Shown: piece after piece, positions 8,713 to 17,022 of the stretch | How the letters are laid out: every line of letters starts with the position of its first letter | Numbering within the stretch: the first letter of the stretch is position 1 | NCBI GenBank assembly: GCA_002007365.1 | Contig: LNZR01000070.1 | Span: 1 to 46,885, forward strand | DNA length: 46,885 nt | Direction: 5' to 3' | DNA from: Epulopiscium sp. Nele67-Bin005 | GTDB lineage: Bacteria > Bacillota > Clostridia > Lachnospirales > Cellulosilyticaceae | Notes under the pieces: generated by a model | Seen by the model: the letters and a program-made list of their open reading frames with translations, nothing else | The model's database searches: none | What the model was told of the DNA's origin: nothing | Made by a program: the position numbers and the translations under genes

Positions 8713-9222
8713 ATGACAATTGAAGAAGCAACAGCTAAAATAAAAGAACTTTCAACTAAAAATGAAGACTTGTTGGCTAAAAATAAAAGTCTTCATAGCG
8801 AATTAACTGCTACAAAGGAAGATAAAACGACACTTGAAAATACTATTAATAGCTTAAAAGAGAGTGATAAAAGTACAGAACTTCAACAAAAACTCGATGA
8901 ACTTAATGCAAAAATTAAGGCCGATAATGACGAAAGGGCTAAGATTGAAGCTGAAAATAAAATTAACGAAGAATTAACAACTAGATTTAAGGCTGTACTA
9001 AAAGATAAAAAGCCAGTTAACGATTTAACCGAAAATGCCTTACTTGATAAATTTAAAGCATTAGTATCTGATAAAGAAAGTGTAGGCAAAAGTGATACAG
9101 ATTTATTTGATAGTTTGACAAAAGATAAAGGTTATTTTGTTCCTAATAATCAAAATATTAGTACACCACATTATCAAGAAGTTGGAAGTGGAAACATTAA
9201 GACGTTTCCTAAATTTATATAA
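8713..9222 (+). CDS. Capsid scaffold protein (GP20-like)
   Basis: This 169-aa protein is mostly coiled coil. Residues about 5-100 are heptad-rich and highly charged (LLAKNKSLHSELTATKED and following). A short C-terminal region ends in HYQEVGSGNIKTFPKF, which would contact the coat protein. Length, charge and position between the minor head and major capsid genes fit phage scaffolding proteins. AGGAGG lies 5 nt before the ATG. Confidence 0.8.
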   Translation: MTIEEATAKIKELSTKNEDLLAKNKSLHSELTATKEDKTTLENTINSLKESDKSTELQQKLDELNAKIKADNDERAKIEAENKINEELTTRFKAVLKDKKPVNDLTENALLDKFKALVSDKESVGKSDTDLFDSLTKDKGYFVPNNQNISTPHYQEVGSGNIKTFPKFI

Positions 9223-9234
9223 GGGGGGTTTCAA

Positions 9235-10065
9235 ATGGGAAGAATTGAAAGTTTAAGCATCTTGGCAAATGGTGGGGGTAATGATTTATTATCCCAAAAA
9301 TATGGAGCAGTTATTGAGTCATATGTTCCGAATTTTTTAAGTTCACGCCTCAAAAATCAATCATTATCAGGTGACCCATCAACTGGTAGTGTAGAAGCAA
9401 AACGTTTTATGAATATTCAAAGTCAAGAATATGGAACAGCACGTACAGCTAATAGTGGTCAAAAAACTAAAGCAGAGTCTGTAAATATCCAAATCAACAT
9501 TAACAAAGAATTAGTTGAAGAAATTGAAGAAAAAGATACAAGGTTATATGGTGTAGATGGATTAATTGATAGGCGTATTAATGAGCATATGTTGAGTTAT
9601 GAAACAGAGCTAGAAACAACATTTTTGGAAACATTATATAATGACGCTACAGAATTTGCTTCAACTGGTGATATTGCAAAAGATATTGATAACTTAATAG
9701 TTAAATTATCAAGTGTTAGAAATGATTTTGTTCGTGGTGTGCCTAAAAATATGATGGAAATTGTATGTTCGCCAGAAAAATATGCAGAATTACGCCAATA
9801 TTTAGACACTCTAACGACAAGACCCAATATAGATACTGCAGTGGAAGAAATTGCAAAATATCATGGAGTTAGAGTGTCCGAGTCTATATTTTTACCAGAA
9901 GGAGCAGGAAGCGTAATAACAGCACTTGGAAGTGTTGCAATGCCTGTAATAAATAGTGTTATGGATACTGCAAAGGTACAACAAAGTGACGCTTACACAT
10001 TTGGATTGTTTTATTATTATGGAGTTGGGACTGTTACTCCAGATTTAATATTTAAAGTTGCATAA
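9235..10065 (+). CDS. Major capsid protein
   Basis: This 276-aa protein is the shell subunit, presumably HK97 fold. It follows the scaffold gene by 12 bp and has a very strong ribosome binding site (AAGGGGGG), as expected for the most abundant product. YGAVIESYVPNF, the RRINEHMLSYETELETTFLE region and PKNMMEIVCSPEKYAELRQY resemble small capsid proteins of clostridial siphophages. There is no N-terminal delta domain, which agrees with the separate scaffold gene. Confidence 0.8.
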   Translation: MGRIESLSILANGGGNDLLSQKYGAVIESYVPNFLSSRLKNQSLSGDPSTGSVEAKRFMNIQSQEYGTARTANSGQKTKAESVNIQININKELVEEIEEKDTRLYGVDGLIDRRINEHMLSYETELETTFLETLYNDATEFASTGDIAKDIDNLIVKLSSVRNDFVRGVPKNMMEIVCSPEKYAELRQYLDTLTTRPNIDTAVEEIAKYHGVRVSESIFLPEGAGSVITALGSVAMPVINSVMDTAKVQQSDAYTFGLFYYYGVGTVTPDLIFKVA

Positions 10066-10066
10066 T

Positions 10067-10453
10067 ATGAGAAAGTCAAAAGAAAAAATTATGAAAGATG
10101 ATAATTTTATAGATTGGTACACTTATACTATGTTCCGTGGGAAAATTGATAACTTATCAACATTTGAACTATATAGAGCAGAAGCAATTACATTTATTAA
10201 GAGTCAAACGTTTAGTAGGATATCAGAAATAGAGTCTTGTTATTACCCAACAGTACACGCTTTAACTTTCAAATTAATAGAACTATTTTCACAATCATCA
10301 ACAAATGTAACATCTGAAAGTGTAGGTGGTTGGTCTGTAAGTTATGAGTCAGATTTTGCAAAAAAAGAAGCTATTAGGTTAACAAAAATGTTTCTTGCTG
10401 ATATTACTACAAAAGAAGGAATACCAGTACTTTATATAGGGTGCATAAAATGA
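10067..10453 (+). CDS. Head-tail connector protein (adaptor position)
   Basis: This 128-aa protein follows the capsid gene directly. It is mostly helical, with FIDWYTYTMFRGKIDNLSTF near the N-terminus and a KEAIRLTKMFLADIT helix near the C-terminus. These features and the place in the operon suit the gp15/gp6-type adaptor that docks on the portal. Start choice is uncertain: ATG at 10067, or ATG at 10091 giving MKDDNF; neither has a good ribosome binding site. It overlaps the next gene by 4 bp. Confidence 0.6.
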   Translation: MRKSKEKIMKDDNFIDWYTYTMFRGKIDNLSTFELYRAEAITFIKSQTFSRISEIESCYYPTVHALTFKLIELFSQSSTNVTSESVGGWSVSYESDFAKKEAIRLTKMFLADITTKEGIPVLYIGCIK

Positions 10454-10914
10454 AAAATTTTACTGAAACTCTTACACTTTATAATAAGTTTCACACTAGG
10501 GATAAAAATAATAAACCTGTTGTAAGATGGAATAGGGTTGTTTTGAGAGATGTTTTTTGTTCTAGGAAGAAAAATATGTATACTAGTTCAAGTGGTATTT
10601 TTTCTCAGTCTACCTATGAAATTATTATTCCTAGCAATCCAAAATATATGCCTCCAAATTATGAAAGTTGGGGGCTGTATAGCAACTTGAACAAAATTAA
10701 TCATGGGTATTTTACATTAAATATTGATGATGTAATAATTTTAGGAGAGTGTAAAATTAATATGAATAAAGTGAGGGTAAATGATTTGCTTGAAAATCGT
10801 GATTACAAAAATAAATCATTTACAATTAGTTCTGTAGATGATAATACATTTGTAGATTATAAAAGATACATTAGAAGCAATTTGCGTAATGCTCATTATA
10901 AGGTGGTTGGGTAA
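10450..10914 (+). CDS. Probable head-closure / head-tail joining protein
   Basis: This 154-aa protein follows the adaptor candidate. The stretch TLYNKFHTRD, the conserved-looking SQSTYEIIIPSNPKYMPPNY and the C-terminal SFTISSVDDN suggest a beta-barrel stopper protein, but I cannot name the family. The ATG at 10450 is preferred over GTG at 10441. ATGA overlap with the following gene suggests coupling. Confidence 0.55.
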   Translation: MKNFTETLTLYNKFHTRDKNNKPVVRWNRVVLRDVFCSRKKNMYTSSSGIFSQSTYEIIIPSNPKYMPPNYESWGLYSNLNKINHGYFTLNIDDVIILGECKINMNKVRVNDLLENRDYKNKSFTISSVDDNTFVDYKRYIRSNLRNAHYKVVG

Positions 10915-11249
10915 TGATTAAAGTTAAATTTGATATTAATAAGTTAGATAAAATAAAAAAACTGGCTCAAAATCAAGACCTCAAACTTTTTGCAAATGAA
11001 GAACTTTATCAACTAAGTGAAAAGTATACACCTTGTGATACTACAGACTTAGTAAAAACTACATCGGTCAGCGTAAAAGGTATTCATTATAAAGTCCCAT
11101 ATGCAAACAATGTTTATTATGGAGAACACATGAAATTTAGTAAAGATATGCACTCTCTAGCAACTGCAAAATGGGATAAAGTTGCATATCAAAATAATAA
11201 GGAGCAATATTTAAACAGATTAAAAGAGAAAGTAGAAGGGATAATATGA
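10914..11249 (+). CDS. Minor capsid / tail-completion protein (Minor_capsid_2-like)
   Basis: This 111-aa protein has the YTPCDTTDLVKTT motif at about residues 38-50 and VPYANNVYYGE at about 61-71. Both are characteristic of the minor capsid protein family found between head-closure and tail-terminator genes in Firmicute siphophages. The C-terminal helix is lysine-rich. It overlaps its neighbours at both ends by 1-4 bp, so it belongs to the same translation-coupled connector block. Confidence 0.75.
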   Translation: MIKVKFDINKLDKIKKLAQNQDLKLFANEELYQLSEKYTPCDTTDLVKTTSVSVKGIHYKVPYANNVYYGEHMKFSKDMHSLATAKWDKVAYQNNKEQYLNRLKEKVEGII

Positions 11250-11941
11250 CATTATTATATTTAAATGATATACTTGCAGACTGGTTTAAAAATTGTCCAT
11301 TTATTAATTCTGAAAGACTCTATTTTAATTACTCTGAAGTTGCTAATAATAGTTTTTGCATCGTTCCAGAGCAAGAAATTACTACAAAAAATGATATCCT
11401 AGGAAATGTTATTGTAGATTATAGAATTAGTTTGATTGCGTATAAATCACTAACAAAAGATACTTTAGTATATTCTAGTGAAAACTTAGATGAGTATCGG
11501 CAAATACAAAAAATTAATGATTGGATTTATTGTCAAACAAAAACGAAAAAGAAATACCCAAAAATTGAAGGTGGGTATTTTGAAGATATTGAACTTTGTG
11601 GAAGTCCTAACTTTGCAGGGATAGAAATAATTAATAGTCAACAACTTGCAAAATATGTTATATCAGTTAAGTTTACTTTAGAAATAGAAGAAGAAATAGA
11701 AGAGGAAATAGAAGAAGATATAGAAGAGGAAATAGAAGAGGAAATAGAAGAAGAAATAGAAGAAGAATTAGAAGAAGATATAGAAGAAGATATAGAAGAA
11801 GATATAGAAGAAGATATAGAAGAAGATATAGAAGAAGATATAGAAGAGGAAATAGAAGAAGAATTAGAAGAAGAAATAGAAGAAGATATAGAAGAAGATA
11901 TAGAAGATGAATTAGAGGAAGGGGAAACAGAATGGCTATAG
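11246..11941 (+). CDS. Tail-terminator-like protein with 80-residue acidic repeat tail
   Basis: The first ~145 residues look like the minor capsid/tail terminator protein expected at this locus (LNDILADWFKNCPF, EQEITTKNDILGNVIVDYRI). After KFTL the protein continues into about 20 tetrapeptides of the form [ED][IL]EE, ending GETEWL. This adds about 60 Glu/Asp residues and no positive charge. Homologues at this position are normally about 125-140 aa, so the tail is an extension. The last ten bases overlap the tail tube gene, so the repeat tract ends just before the next start. The reading frame is intact through all repeats. Confidence 0.7.
   Translation: MTLLYLNDILADWFKNCPFINSERLYFNYSEVANNSFCIVPEQEITTKNDILGNVIVDYRISLIAYKSLTKDTLVYSSENLDEYRQIQKINDWIYCQTKTKKKYPKIEGGYFEDIELCGSPNFAGIEIINSQQLAKYVISVKFTLEIEEEIEEEIEEDIEEEIEEEIEEEIEEELEEDIEEDIEEDIEEDIEEDIEEDIEEEIEEELEEEIEEDIEEDIEDELEEGETEWL
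11681..11920 (+). repeat. Twenty tandem 12-bp units in coding sequence
   Basis: Units of GAA/GAT-ATA-GAA-GAA type repeat 20 times with point variants (GAG for GAA, TTA for ATA). They encode EIEE, DIEE or ELEE. DIEE occurs six times in a row in the middle. The 12-bp period keeps the frame whatever the copy number, so length changes would not inactivate the protein. Confidence 0.95.
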
Positions 11942-12456
11942 AAGTACGTTTAGCTGATAATGAAAAAGCAGAAAGATGTCAACTTGTAACATTAGTAGAC
12001 GTTAATCAATCAGATGATGGAAATTACGAGTGGGAAGCTATAGGACATGGGATTGAAGATAGTGATTTGGATATGAGCGTAACAAGTTCTACTACTACAG
12101 ATATCCTAGGCAGAAAAGAAACTGATATTAGTAGTGTAGATAAAACTCAAACTTTTGATGATATGAAAGTTCGTGGAGGTTTAAAATTATTTAAAATTTT
12201 AGCTGATATTGATTTTAACGATGATTATCAAAGATACAGTCAATTCACTATTATGATTGTATTTGCTCATCTAAGCACTGGAAATGATGAGCAATATCCA
12301 GCAAAAGTGTATAAAAATTGTACTATCGCTCATACAAGACAAGGTGGGAGTACCCAACTAGAATATGACATTGAAATATCATTGAGCAATGAAGTAACAA
12401 TAGGATATGTTACAAATCCTTCATCGCCTATTTTTGTAGCAACTACGGAGGTGTAA
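11932..12456 (+). CDS. Major tail protein (tail tube)
   Basis: This 174-aa protein is the likely tube subunit. It is beta-rich, with an N-terminal EVRLADNEKAERCQLVTLVD. The stretch SSTTTDILGRKETDISSVDK near residues 55-74 resembles tail tube proteins of siphophages. YEIEISLSN-like strands lie near the C-terminus. Order, size and the following chaperone and tape-measure genes support this. AGGAAGGGG serves as the ribosome binding site inside the previous gene. Confidence 0.75.
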   Translation: MAIEVRLADNEKAERCQLVTLVDVNQSDDGNYEWEAIGHGIEDSDLDMSVTSSTTTDILGRKETDISSVDKTQTFDDMKVRGGLKLFKILADIDFNDDYQRYSQFTIMIVFAHLSTGNDEQYPAKVYKNCTIAHTRQGGSTQLEYDIEISLSNEVTIGYVTNPSSPIFVATTEV

Positions 12457-12457
12457 G

Positions 12458-12859
12458 ATGGAATTTAAATCACAAAAAAATGAATATAAATTATCTGTAA
12501 ATGATAAAGATGTTTATGTATATATAAATACAAATGATTTAGAAGTCATTAACAGATTTTTAACAGCAGAACAAAAAATATCAAAAATTTTAGAAATCTC
12601 ATCACTTGATGAACAAATAGAAGAATTTAAAAATACGATTAATATTCTCTTTGGATACAATGTGTATGATGTAATTTTTAGTGAAATTCAACCGTTTGAA
12701 GTGCTTGAAACTGGTCAATTTTATATTAATGCTGTATTTGACTATTTATTTCCGTTGATTTTTAATGATATGCAGAGGGATTTTGAAAAAATACAGCAAC
12801 ATTCAAAATCTCAAAAGACAAAATTAAATAATAAGCATACCAAAAAATATGTTAGATAA
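12458..12859 (+). CDS. Tail assembly chaperone, first protein (gpG-like)
   Basis: This 133-aa protein lies between tail tube and tape measure, the position of tail assembly chaperones. It has a beta-rich N-terminus (YKLSVNDKDVYVYINTNDLE), an acidic helical middle and a very basic C-terminus (KSQKTKLNNKHTKKYVR). It overlaps the Gp15-like gene by 11 bp in a different frame. The next frame is open from 12828, so a frameshifted fusion product is conceivable. Confidence 0.65.
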   Translation: MEFKSQKNEYKLSVNDKDVYVYINTNDLEVINRFLTAEQKISKILEISSLDEQIEEFKNTINILFGYNVYDVIFSEIQPFEVLETGQFYINAVFDYLFPLIFNDMQRDFEKIQQHSKSQKTKLNNKHTKKYVR

Positions 12860-13430
12860 TTTATATTTAGTAACTAGTGTAAATATAAATGAGCAGATTT
12901 ACACTATCAGAAATAAAGCAGATTGGAGAATTATATTATCAACTCTATCTATGTTACAAGATGCAGAATTAGATGATGATACAAAAAGCTTAAGTTTATT
13001 TATTATGGCATTTGAAGAATTTAGTTCTTATGAAGATTTGCTCCTACACCAAAATAATTTATTAGAATTATCCGAGTGGTTTTTTAGGTTTATTTGCCAA
13101 TTTGAAGAACCAAACGAAGCAAAATTAGGAGCAAATCTATACGACTGGGAAACGGATTTTAATTTAATAATTGCTCCTATCAATCGTGTAATTAATAGTG
13201 AAATTCGAGAGATGGAGTATATGCATTGGTGGACGTTTTTAGGAGCATTTGCAGAAATTGGAGAGTGTTTGTTTAGTACTGTAGTAAGTATTCGTTCAAA
13301 ACAAAATAAAAAGCAAAAATTGGAAAAATGGGAAGCAACTTTTGTAAAGGAACATAAACATTTGTTTAAAAAACGTGTGGTCAATGACAAAGCCACAGAA
13401 GAATTTCTAAAAAAATGGGGTTTAAAATAG
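12849..13430 (+). CDS. Tail assembly chaperone, Gp15-like
   Basis: This 193-aa protein resembles the bacteriophage Gp15 family (PF06854). An early WRIILSTLSMLQDAELDDDT segment is followed by ICQFEEPNEAKLGANLYDWE. The conserved tract REMEYMHWWTFLGAFAEIGE sits at about residues 119-138. The lysine-rich end (KWEATFVKEHKHLFKKR) is also typical. It lies directly before the tape measure gene and overlaps the preceding chaperone gene. It is expected to bind the tape measure protein during tail assembly. Confidence 0.75.
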   Translation: MLDNLYLVTSVNINEQIYTIRNKADWRIILSTLSMLQDAELDDDTKSLSLFIMAFEEFSSYEDLLLHQNNLLELSEWFFRFICQFEEPNEAKLGANLYDWETDFNLIIAPINRVINSEIREMEYMHWWTFLGAFAEIGECLFSTVVSIRSKQNKKQKLEKWEATFVKEHKHLFKKRVVNDKATEEFLKKWGLK

Positions 13431-13455
13431 GAGGTAAAGGAGGGGAGGTAAAGCA

Positions 13456-16400
13456 ATGGCTGATTTAGTAATTAGTGTAGGGTTTGATGATGATGAGTTG
13501 CAAAATAATGTTAGACGTTCAGAAAGCAGTATTGCAGATTTAGCAGACAATATCCAAGCTGGTATGGAAGAAGCAGAAGAAAGTATTTTGGAAGCAGTTG
13601 AAGCATTTGAAGAACTTGGTGAAGCTTCTGAAAGTGTTGAAGGAGCAATTGAAAACTTAGGAAGCACTACAGAACGTACAAATAGAAATATAAATCAGAC
13701 ATCAGATAGTACACGTTCATTCAGAACTCAAACTAATGATGCCACTAGTGCAGTTAGAGCAATGACCAGAGCTTTACTTGCCAATCCATATGTAGTAATA
13801 ACTACGGCAGTTGTAGGGTTAGTAAGTGCATTAAAATCATTATCTACAGCTCTAATTAATGTTGCAAATGACACAAGAGAATACAGAGTTGACTTGGCAA
13901 GGTTAGATGTTGCTTGGCTAACTACTGGTCACACAATTGACGAAGGTCGTGCAGTTATGCAACATTTTTATCGTATTTTAGGAGAAGAAGATACAGCAAT
14001 TGAAGCAAGTAATCATCTTGCACAAATGAGGCTATCAACTCAAGAGCTTGCAGACTGGTTAACAATTTGTTCAGGTGTCGCAGCAACCTTTGGGGACTCA
14101 TTAATGCTAGAAGGATTAACTGAGTCAGCAAACGAAACTATTAAAACAGGGGAACTTATAGGCCCACTAGTTGACGCAATAATCTGGATGGGAATTTGCG
14201 AAGACGAAGTTAAAGAAACTTTAGCAAATCTAAATACAGAAACAGAAAGAACAACATATTTAACAGGACTTTTGATTGATAAATATAGAGTTGCTGGAAA
14301 TGCTTTTGATTATGTTAATGTAAGTATTTACAACACTAGGGACGCATTTTTAAGGTTAACTAATGCATTGGCAAGCTTGGGGCAACTCATGGAACCGTTG
14401 TTGGCGTGGGTTGTTAATGCTGTTGCTGCATTTATGGAAGCTATAGTTAGTGCTATTATGTGGGGGTTAAAGGCTATAGATAAAGTATTCAAAACTACTT
14501 TTGCAGATAATCAAAACTTCCTAATCGGTGGGGAAATATTTGAATTTGAAGGAAATATGGACTTTGAAACTTTTGAGGCTCAATTGGATTATTCTAGTGA
14601 TATTCTTTACAATCAACTAGAAACCGTTGAGGCTCAAGATGCATTGACAAGCTCTGTAGCAGGCACAAACGAAGAAATTAAACGCTCACTTGCTGGATTT
14701 GATGAAATACAACAATTAGCAAGTAATTCAACTTCTTCAGGTAGTGGAGGAAGTTATGGGGGGACTTCAGGTGGAGGAAGTGGTCTTAATAGTTTAGGGG
14801 ATTTTGGAGGATTGGAATTAGATTTTCCAGAATTAAATTTTGATGAATTATTAGAAGATGCATTTGATAACTTAAGTAGGGTTGAAGTTGATGTTGCAAT
14901 AAATATTGATGAAGAAGGTATTACGGGAATTGCAAAAATTGGTGATGCCATCAGTGATTTAATAAGTAATGTTAAGAAATTAGCTGATTTAAATGATATT
15001 AATTTTGATGGAATAACAGGAAGTTTAACAGACTTACAAGTAACTATTTCAGACGTTACAGATGCATCTAAACTTAAAATATCTGAAATTGTAACAACTT
15101 TTCAAGGGGTTGTTGGAAGTGTAAGAGATACTATTATAACTTTAACAGATACAACAACACAATTAATTAAAGAACTATCTGATACAGTTGAAGATACACT
15201 AAATGAAATTGCTGATATATTTGAAGATAAGTTTGAAGAAATAAATGATATTACAGAAGAAGCATTGAGTGACTTAGAAAAATCTTTTGGTGATAGTTGT
15301 AAAAGCTTGGAAAATACTGCTCAAAATAGTTTGGAAAATTTAAAAAATGAATTTGAAGAAAGTTTTGGAGAATTAAATAAAACTGTAAAAACTGAACTTG
15401 ATAACATGAATGATGAATTTGAGTCACAATTTGAAACAGCCAATCGAACTACAACTAGTGCATTTAATGAAATAAATGAAACCGTAAAAAATAGCCTAGA
15501 AACTTTAAAAACGCAAACAAGCACTAAATTAACTGAAACACAAAATGTAATTAGTGATTTTTTAGATACAGCCTATAAAAATTTTAAATCAGGTATGGAA
15601 GATATTGTTGATGAAACTACAGAAAATTTGGAAGATTTACAAGATGAATTTGAAGACTCTTTCGACTCAATTCAAGATAACTTACAAGATTTTTTAAGTG
15701 AAGCTATAGAAAATATGAGTTTAGGTTTAACGGAAATTAATTCCAAAGTTACAGAAGGTTTTACTGAAATGCTTACAACTGTTACTGCAAATTTAGCAGA
15801 TATGAGCAATAGTTTAGTGGATTTTGTGAATGATACAAAAACAGATATATCAAATATGTTTAGTAAACTCTCATCAACATTTAGTACTGGATTTGGTGAA
15901 TTGAAAGATTTGACAAATGATTGGTATAACACCACTAGAGATACTTTCGATAATTTTGTGAACGATGCTTGGAGTGCTGGGAGAGATGCTTTTAATAATG
16001 TGTCTGATTGGTTAAGTGATATGGTTTCAGATGCATATAATCAAGGAGCTAAATTAATGAAAAGTTTAGCGAATGGTGCTTGGGCTGAAAGATATACTTT
16101 TGTAGATATTTTAAAGGAAGCGTGGAATTTATTCCTGTGGTTTATACCTGATTTCGTTGAAAATGTTATATCATCTATGCTTAGTAATTTTACAAGTGGA
16201 GTCAGTAACTTATTTGGTGGAGGAAGCTCAAGTGCCTCAACCATATCATCAAATGATACAAATGTTGCAGTTGCTCCTATAAATATATCAGAAATAGCAA
16301 GAACTATTGAAGCACCAGCGATTTCAGCTTCTGCAATTGCTACTGGAAGTTACTTACCAACATCAGTTGCTAAGATGATTGCTCAAAATGATAGTAATTA

Positions 16401-16590
16401 TACAACAGTTACAGAGAATACTAGTTTATCAGCAACAGAAATTGAAACAATCGTAACTAAAACAGTATCTGAATTATTATCAAGCTCCACAAAAGAATTA
16501 GTAATAGAACTCGATGGAAAAGAGATGGCTAGAAGTTTGGTGGATTTGTTAAGCCATGAAGAAACTAGGAGGGGAAGCAGTGTCAAATAA
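13456..16590 (+). CDS. Tail tape measure protein
   Basis: This 1044-aa protein sets tail length. The N-terminal 100 residues are a coiled coil. A hydrophobic segment (ALLANPYVVITTAVVGLVSAL) lies near 111-131. A Gly/Ser-rich hinge occurs near 425-450 (SGSGGSYGGTSGGGSG). From about 570 to 800 there is a long series of acidic coiled-coil repeats of roughly 11-18 residues (EEFEDSF/EINE types). A globular region with tryptophans follows (NDWYNTTRDTFDNFVNDAW), then a hydrophobic patch and Ser/Thr-rich end. GGAGG precedes the ATG. Its length predicts a tail of roughly 150 nm by the usual 0.15 nm per residue rule. Confidence 0.9.
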   Translation: MADLVISVGFDDDELQNNVRRSESSIADLADNIQAGMEEAEESILEAVEAFEELGEASESVEGAIENLGSTTERTNRNINQTSDSTRSFRTQTNDATSAVRAMTRALLANPYVVITTAVVGLVSALKSLSTALINVANDTREYRVDLARLDVAWLTTGHTIDEGRAVMQHFYRILGEEDTAIEASNHLAQMRLSTQELADWLTICSGVAATFGDSLMLEGLTESANETIKTGELIGPLVDAIIWMGICEDEVKETLANLNTETERTTYLTGLLIDKYRVAGNAFDYVNVSIYNTRDAFLRLTNALASLGQLMEPLLAWVVNAVAAFMEAIVSAIMWGLKAIDKVFKTTFADNQNFLIGGEIFEFEGNMDFETFEAQLDYSSDILYNQLETVEAQDALTSSVAGTNEEIKRSLAGFDEIQQLASNSTSSGSGGSYGGTSGGGSGLNSLGDFGGLELDFPELNFDELLEDAFDNLSRVEVDVAINIDEEGITGIAKIGDAISDLISNVKKLADLNDINFDGITGSLTDLQVTISDVTDASKLKISEIVTTFQGVVGSVRDTIITLTDTTTQLIKELSDTVEDTLNEIADIFEDKFEEINDITEEALSDLEKSFGDSCKSLENTAQNSLENLKNEFEESFGELNKTVKTELDNMNDEFESQFETANRTTTSAFNEINETVKNSLETLKTQTSTKLTETQNVISDFLDTAYKNFKSGMEDIVDETTENLEDLQDEFEDSFDSIQDNLQDFLSEAIENMSLGLTEINSKVTEGFTEMLTTVTANLADMSNSLVDFVNDTKTDISNMFSKLSSTFSTGFGELKDLTNDWYNTTRDTFDNFVNDAWSAGRDAFNNVSDWLSDMVSDAYNQGAKLMKSLANGAWAERYTFVDILKEAWNLFLWFIPDFVENVISSMLSNFTSGVSNLFGGGSSSASTISSNDTNVAVAPINISEIARTIEAPAISASAIATGSYLPTSVAKMIAQNDSNYTTVTENTSLSATEIETIVTKTVSELLSSSTKELVIELDGKEMARSLVDLLSHEETRRGSSVK

Positions 16591-17020
16591 TTATACACCA
16601 AATGATTATATACAAGATTGGTTTGAAATTAATGGGAAATATTATGATGTATTAGTTTTAGAATGTGAGCAAACAGCTAATATTTTGGATACAGATAATT
16701 CAGGGCGTACAATTGAGTTTGGAGCAATGCTAACGGATAGAATTGGCACATTTTATACCCATAGAGTTATATTTGCACAAAAAAATAACGAATGGGAAGT
16801 ATATGATGAATTATTTTCGGCTTTGGAAATTCCAACAAATACAGCAATACGCATTAAGTTTCCACACCACCAAGGCACTACAGAATATGATGCTTATGTT
16901 GCAAGCCTATCAAGAAAAATTATTAGAATTTACCCAAACTCAACTAGTGGACAAAAAATAAAATGGGGGGAGTTACAAGTTAATTTTATAGCGATAGATG
17001 CAAATTTAACTGTACAATAA
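16580..17020 (+). CDS. Small tail/baseplate protein in the distal-tail position
   Basis: This 146-aa protein is encoded between tape measure and the large baseplate protein. It is beta-rich with YDVLVLECEQTANILDTDNS and a C-terminal KIKWGELQVNFIAID. I do not recognise the family with certainty. It starts at GTG 16580, 4-5 nt after AGGAGGGG; the in-frame ATG at 16556 lacks a ribosome binding site and would add eight residues. The gene overlaps the tape measure stop by 11 bp. Confidence 0.65.
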   Translation: MSNNYTPNDYIQDWFEINGKYYDVLVLECEQTANILDTDNSGRTIEFGAMLTDRIGTFYTHRVIFAQKNNEWEVYDELFSALEIPTNTAIRIKFPHHQGTTEYDAYVASLSRKIIRIYPNSTSGQKIKWGELQVNFIAIDANLTVQ

Positions 17021-17022
17021 AT

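Noticed and set aside
11681-11920. Tandem repeat resembling a CRISPR or iteron array
   Set aside because: The 12-bp units are contiguous without spacers and keep an open reading frame; they code for acidic tetrapeptides.
13028-16601. Minus-strand open frames under the chaperone and tape-measure genes
   Set aside because: They are shadows of real genes with low-complexity Ser/Leu-rich products and no ribosome binding sites.
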